Assembly (NCBI RefSeq): GCF_016406145.1
Contig: NZ_CP066306.1
Span: 4,650,001-4,714,000 of the forward strand
Source of the DNA: Pseudomonas putida
GTDB taxonomy: Bacteria > Pseudomonadota > Gammaproteobacteria > Pseudomonadales > Pseudomonadaceae
Reading direction: 5' to 3'
Length of the DNA stretch: 64,000 nt
Position 1 is the stretch's first letter. Each line of letters starts with the position of its first letter. A program made the translations under genes and the position numbers. Below the pieces are notes generated by a model that saw only the letters and a list, made by a program, of their open reading frames with translations, was not told the origin of the DNA and did no database searches. Positions 61,269-64,000 of this stretch are shown here, one piece after another.

Positions 61269-64000
61269 CTACTTGTTGAACGGTTTCACAAAGGTGATTC
61301 TAGGCTCTTTCCACGGCCCTTCGATGCGATAGTGCACGCTGGCGAAGCGCGATACCCGGTCACCGATCAGCCTATCGACCAGGAACAGCGCGCCACCGAC
61401 CGCCGGTGCGCCGACGATCAGCGCGGCCAGCGGCAGGTTGTTGGTCACAGGCAGGGAGACCTGCAGGTTGGCGTCCACCCGGTCGCGAACGAGGTCCAGC
61501 GTACCGTCGAGCTCGAAGTTGCTCGAAGGCCCGGTCACGCTGATCGGCTCGCGGGTCACGTAGACGCCGTCACTGGCTACCAGTAAGCCTTTTACCCGGT
61601 CATAGGCCAGGCCCTTGTCAAACAGGTCGGAGAAGTCCAGGCGCAGGCGCCGACCGATGGAGTTGAAGTTGAGCAGGCCGAACACCCGCAAGGCTTGCGC
61701 GCCGCCCTCCACCTCGACGAACTGGCCCGTGCGCAACGCCGCATCCATGCTGCCCGAGAAGCGGTTTAGGCCAACCCAGGCAGGCGAACCGGGCCAGCGG
61801 CCATCCACATCCAGACGAAAGTCGCGACTGGTCACCGTAGGCGCGAAGCCCCAGGCCGTAAGCACGTCGGCCAGGTTCTTGCCATCCAGGCGCCCCTTGT
61901 ACCAACTACTGGTCGCACCGCTTTCACCTTCCCAGCCGCCCCGGCCGTCGATGTGCAGGCCTTTGAAGACGAGGTCGATATCCTGAGCTGCCACGCCTCG
62001 AGCGGTCGGGCGCAGCTTCAGCGCCAGGTTGCCGTACAGGTCGTCGCCGCGGTACAGCTTGTCGATGGTCAGGTCCAGTGCCGGTACCTTGCGTGGGTCG
62101 AAAGAGGCCAGCGGGTCAGGGCCTTCCTCGGCCTGTGCTTGCGCCGGGTCCGCTGGTGGCAGGCGCAAGGTCTGCAGGCGCACGGTCATCGGTGCGCCCT
62201 TGGCATCGGGTAAACGCGCATTGCCGATGACTTCCTTGCTGTCCAGGCGCAGATCCCATGCAGGGCCTCCCCGGGCCAGACGCACGACCGCCTGGTTCAG
62301 GTCCATGCCGAGGGCCTTCAACTGGCCGATGCTCAGGTCTACGCTCTGCAGAGTCTGCCGGGCACTTGCGCCAGGATCGTCGCCACTCATCTGCGTCATC
62401 TGGGCCTGCCAGGGCGCCAGGTCCAGGCTCTCGAGGCGCCCCCGTACACGCAGGCCCTGCCCAGCTGGCACCTGCGCCTGCCCTGCCCCCAGCAGCAGTT
62501 CGCCGCGACCTTGCTCCAGGTTTTGGCTGGGCGCTGCATAGGCAAAGCGGGCAAGGTCGGCGTAGGCAGCATCCAGACGCCGCTCAGGCCCTTGCAGGGT
62601 CATGCTGAATCGGCTCTCACGGGTATCTGCTGCGGCCTTGCCGAACGGCGCAGGCAAATCGATTACAAGGCCTTTGAGCGACGAATTCACGCTCAGACTG
62701 TTGTCGCGGCTGCCAAGGTTGAGTTGCAACTGATAGGGCAGGTCGCCAGACGCCGGCAAGGGCTGCTTGACCTGCAGCCAGTCGGTCAAGGCCCGCAGCG
62801 ACACCTGGCCATTTGCGTTGATACGCGTCTGCATCTGCCCAGGCTGACCCTCGGCAGTGATCTGCGCGGTCACCGGTTTGCCAAATGCCTGCAGGGCGAT
62901 GTTCTTCCCGCTCAGCCCCTTGTCGAGATCAAAACTGAAATCGCCCTTGAGTCGGCTCAGCTCCAGGCTTGGCGGCGCAACCTTGAGGCGTGCATCGGAG
63001 GTGGCAAAGTCGACCTGTACCTTCGGGCGTTGTCCTCGGGCCAGGGGGATGTCGAGCTTGAGCTTGCCCTTGAGCGGCCCCTCGCCCTCCCATCCTGCGA
63101 AAATTTCCCCCGTGCCGATAGGCGCTTCCTTGAGAATCCTCAGGCCATCGCCAAGGCTGCCGTCGAAATTGCCATCAAGGTACAGGCGGCTTTGCTCGGC
63201 ACCGTCCACATGGGGAATGTTGACACTGACGTCAGTCACCTGGGTGTCCAGCAACAGGCCTTTATTGGCCATGATGCGCACGCCACTGTCCTCGATCAGC
63301 ACATCGCCATCGACGTTTTGCACCTGTGGCCAGCCAGGCTGGAAGTCCAGGGCGGCGTCGTGCACCTTGAAGAACAGGCTGATGCTGCGCGATTCGGGGC
63401 TGGCCCCGTGGTTCAGCGAACCTTGGTACTGGAAGTAGCCTTCATCGACGTTGCCCTTGACGATGGCACTGCGCAGCCATTCGTCGAGCGCCGGGCTAAG
63501 CACCTCAGGCAGGTATTTGGCGGTGTAGCGCCCATCCCCTTCGGTCAGGCCGACGCGCAGGTCCATGTAGCTCTCGCTGCCTTCATTGAACAGCAGGCGA
63601 ATCAGGAAGTCCCCGGCGATCTTGCCCTCTTCGCCCAGCACTTTCAGGTAGGGGGCAGCCAGGGTGAAACCCTCTTTGTCGAGGGTATAGGTCAAACGGG
63701 CGTTGGCTTTCTGATAATGCCAAGGTTTGGCGAAGATCGGATACAGATGCAACATGAAAGCGTCGGTATCCAGGCGTAGCTCGCCATGGCCCAGGTCTCC
63801 GCTGATACTGCCGCTGACATTGCCGGCAGCCGGTGCGCCGTGGTAGGCGTCAAAGCCCACTTTTTCCAGATTGGCAGCGAACTGCAGCCGTTGATCACCC
63901 TCGGCCTTGGGCCGCAAGTCGAGGCGCAAGTTACGCACGGCACCGGTCACATTCAGCGCATCGACCGCAGTCATGAATTTTTCAGGCAGTGGCGCCAGTG
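61269..64000 (-). CDS. yhdP: AsmA-like envelope protein YhdP, C-terminal part
   Basis: The frame is open from base 64000 to the stop at 61269, giving about 910 residues of a protein usually near 1270; the N-terminus with its membrane helix lies beyond the window. The beta-taco AsmA-like repeats are seen throughout (LKGKLKLDIPLARGQRPKVQVDF, GLHIDGRGGWEG), and the family end reads VRDRVDANLQVSLPVTNNLPLAALIVGAPAVGGALFLVDRLIGDRVSRFASVHYRIEGPWKEP. The family moves phospholipids across the periplasm to the outer membrane. Confidence 0.93.
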   Translation of the reverse strand, partial: LAPLPEKFMTAVDALNVTGAVRNLRLDLRPKAEGDQRLQFAANLEKVGFDAYHGAPAAGNVSGSISGDLGHGELRLDTDAFMLHLYPIFAKPWHYQKANARLTYTLDKEGFTLAAPYLKVLGEEGKIAGDFLIRLLFNEGSESYMDLRVGLTEGDGRYTAKYLPEVLSPALDEWLRSAIVKGNVDEGYFQYQGSLNHGASPESRSISLFFKVHDAALDFQPGWPQVQNVDGDVLIEDSGVRIMANKGLLLDTQVTDVSVNIPHVDGAEQSRLYLDGNFDGSLGDGLRILKEAPIGTGEIFAGWEGEGPLKGKLKLDIPLARGQRPKVQVDFATSDARLKVAPPSLELSRLKGDFSFDLDKGLSGKNIALQAFGKPVTAQITAEGQPGQMQTRINANGQVSLRALTDWLQVKQPLPASGDLPYQLQLNLGSRDNSLSVNSSLKGLVIDLPAPFGKAAADTRESRFSMTLQGPERRLDAAYADLARFAYAAPSQNLEQGRGELLLGAGQAQVPAGQGLRVRGRLESLDLAPWQAQMTQMSGDDPGASARQTLQSVDLSIGQLKALGMDLNQAVVRLARGGPAWDLRLDSKEVIGNARLPDAKGAPMTVRLQTLRLPPADPAQAQAEEGPDPLASFDPRKVPALDLTIDKLYRGDDLYGNLALKLRPTARGVAAQDIDLVFKGLHIDGRGGWEGESGATSSWYKGRLDGKNLADVLTAWGFAPTVTSRDFRLDVDGRWPGSPAWVGLNRFSGSMDAALRTGQFVEVEGGAQALRVFGLLNFNSIGRRLRLDFSDLFDKGLAYDRVKGLLVASDGVYVTREPISVTGPSSNFELDGTLDLVRDRVDANLQVSLPVTNNLPLAALIVGAPAVGGALFLVDRLIGDRVSRFASVHYRIEGPWKEPRITFVKPFNK

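Overview
The window is chromosomal core DNA of a fluorescent pseudomonad, most likely of the Pseudomonas putida group. The GC content and codon use are high and uniform. The gene order gap / heme-uptake signalling / arcDABC / gcv-sdaA / csp / lptFG-pepA-holC-valS / ndpA / his-murA-mla / kds-lpt-rpoN-hpf-ptsN-rapZ-ptsO / sodA-fumC / tldD-yhdP is, from memory, that of P. putida. Two families of extragenic palindromes sit between genes, as is typical of this species. No tRNA, rRNA, prophage, insertion sequence or CRISPR array was seen. Both window ends cut genes: gap at the left and yhdP at the right.

Positions 1-6438 hold the 3' part of gap, then an iron-regulated heme acquisition module. A Fur box lies over the promoter of an ECF sigma factor, followed by a FecR-type anti-sigma regulator, a TonB-dependent heme receptor with a signalling domain, and heme oxygenase. 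A small DUF454 membrane protein follows. Positions 6424-13585 hold the arginine deiminase system. An intact arcD with an ANR-type promoter leads arcA, arcB and arcC. A second arcD on the opposite strand is broken by an exact 7-bp insertion. A DUF5064 protein closes the cluster.

Positions 13733-22882 form a glycine/serine module. It comprises a TyrR-like sigma-54 activator (GcsR type), a GltS glutamate carrier, and gcvH-gcvP-sdaA-gcvT. Upstream of gcvH I can read a -24/-12 promoter and three copies of an 18-bp inverted repeat, a plausible GcsR switch. The cold-shock protein, an RDD protein, LptG/LptF, PepA, HolC, ValS, RlmF, HupN and NdpA follow (23238-34784).

Positions 34785-37626 are a more variable stretch: a GIY-YIG protein, an NTF2-like protein, a CynX-type MFS transporter and a FadR-type regulator. 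Positions 37739-45666 (minus strand) run mlaFEDCB, ibaG, murA, hisG, hisD, hisC. Positions 45914-52927 (plus strand) carry KDO synthesis (kdsD, kdsC), LPS export (lptC, lptA, lptB), rpoN, hpf, and the nitrogen PTS genes with rapZ. Much of the window therefore serves outer-membrane assembly: LptFG, LptCAB, KdsCD, Mla, MurA and YhdP.

Positions 52991-56801 (minus strand) form a Fur-type oxidative/iron-stress set: fagA-like, fumC, orfX, sodA, then a ZIP metal transporter. The right end holds the TldD/PmbA metalloprotease pair, DarP, a nitrilase-family amidase and the C-terminal part of YhdP.

I did not find a clearly new multi-gene system. The most interesting items are the 7-bp-inactivated inverted arcD duplicate, the readable GcsR/sigma-54 control region of gcvH with gltS placed between regulator and target, and the heme module with its Fur promoter and a changed residue in heme oxygenase.
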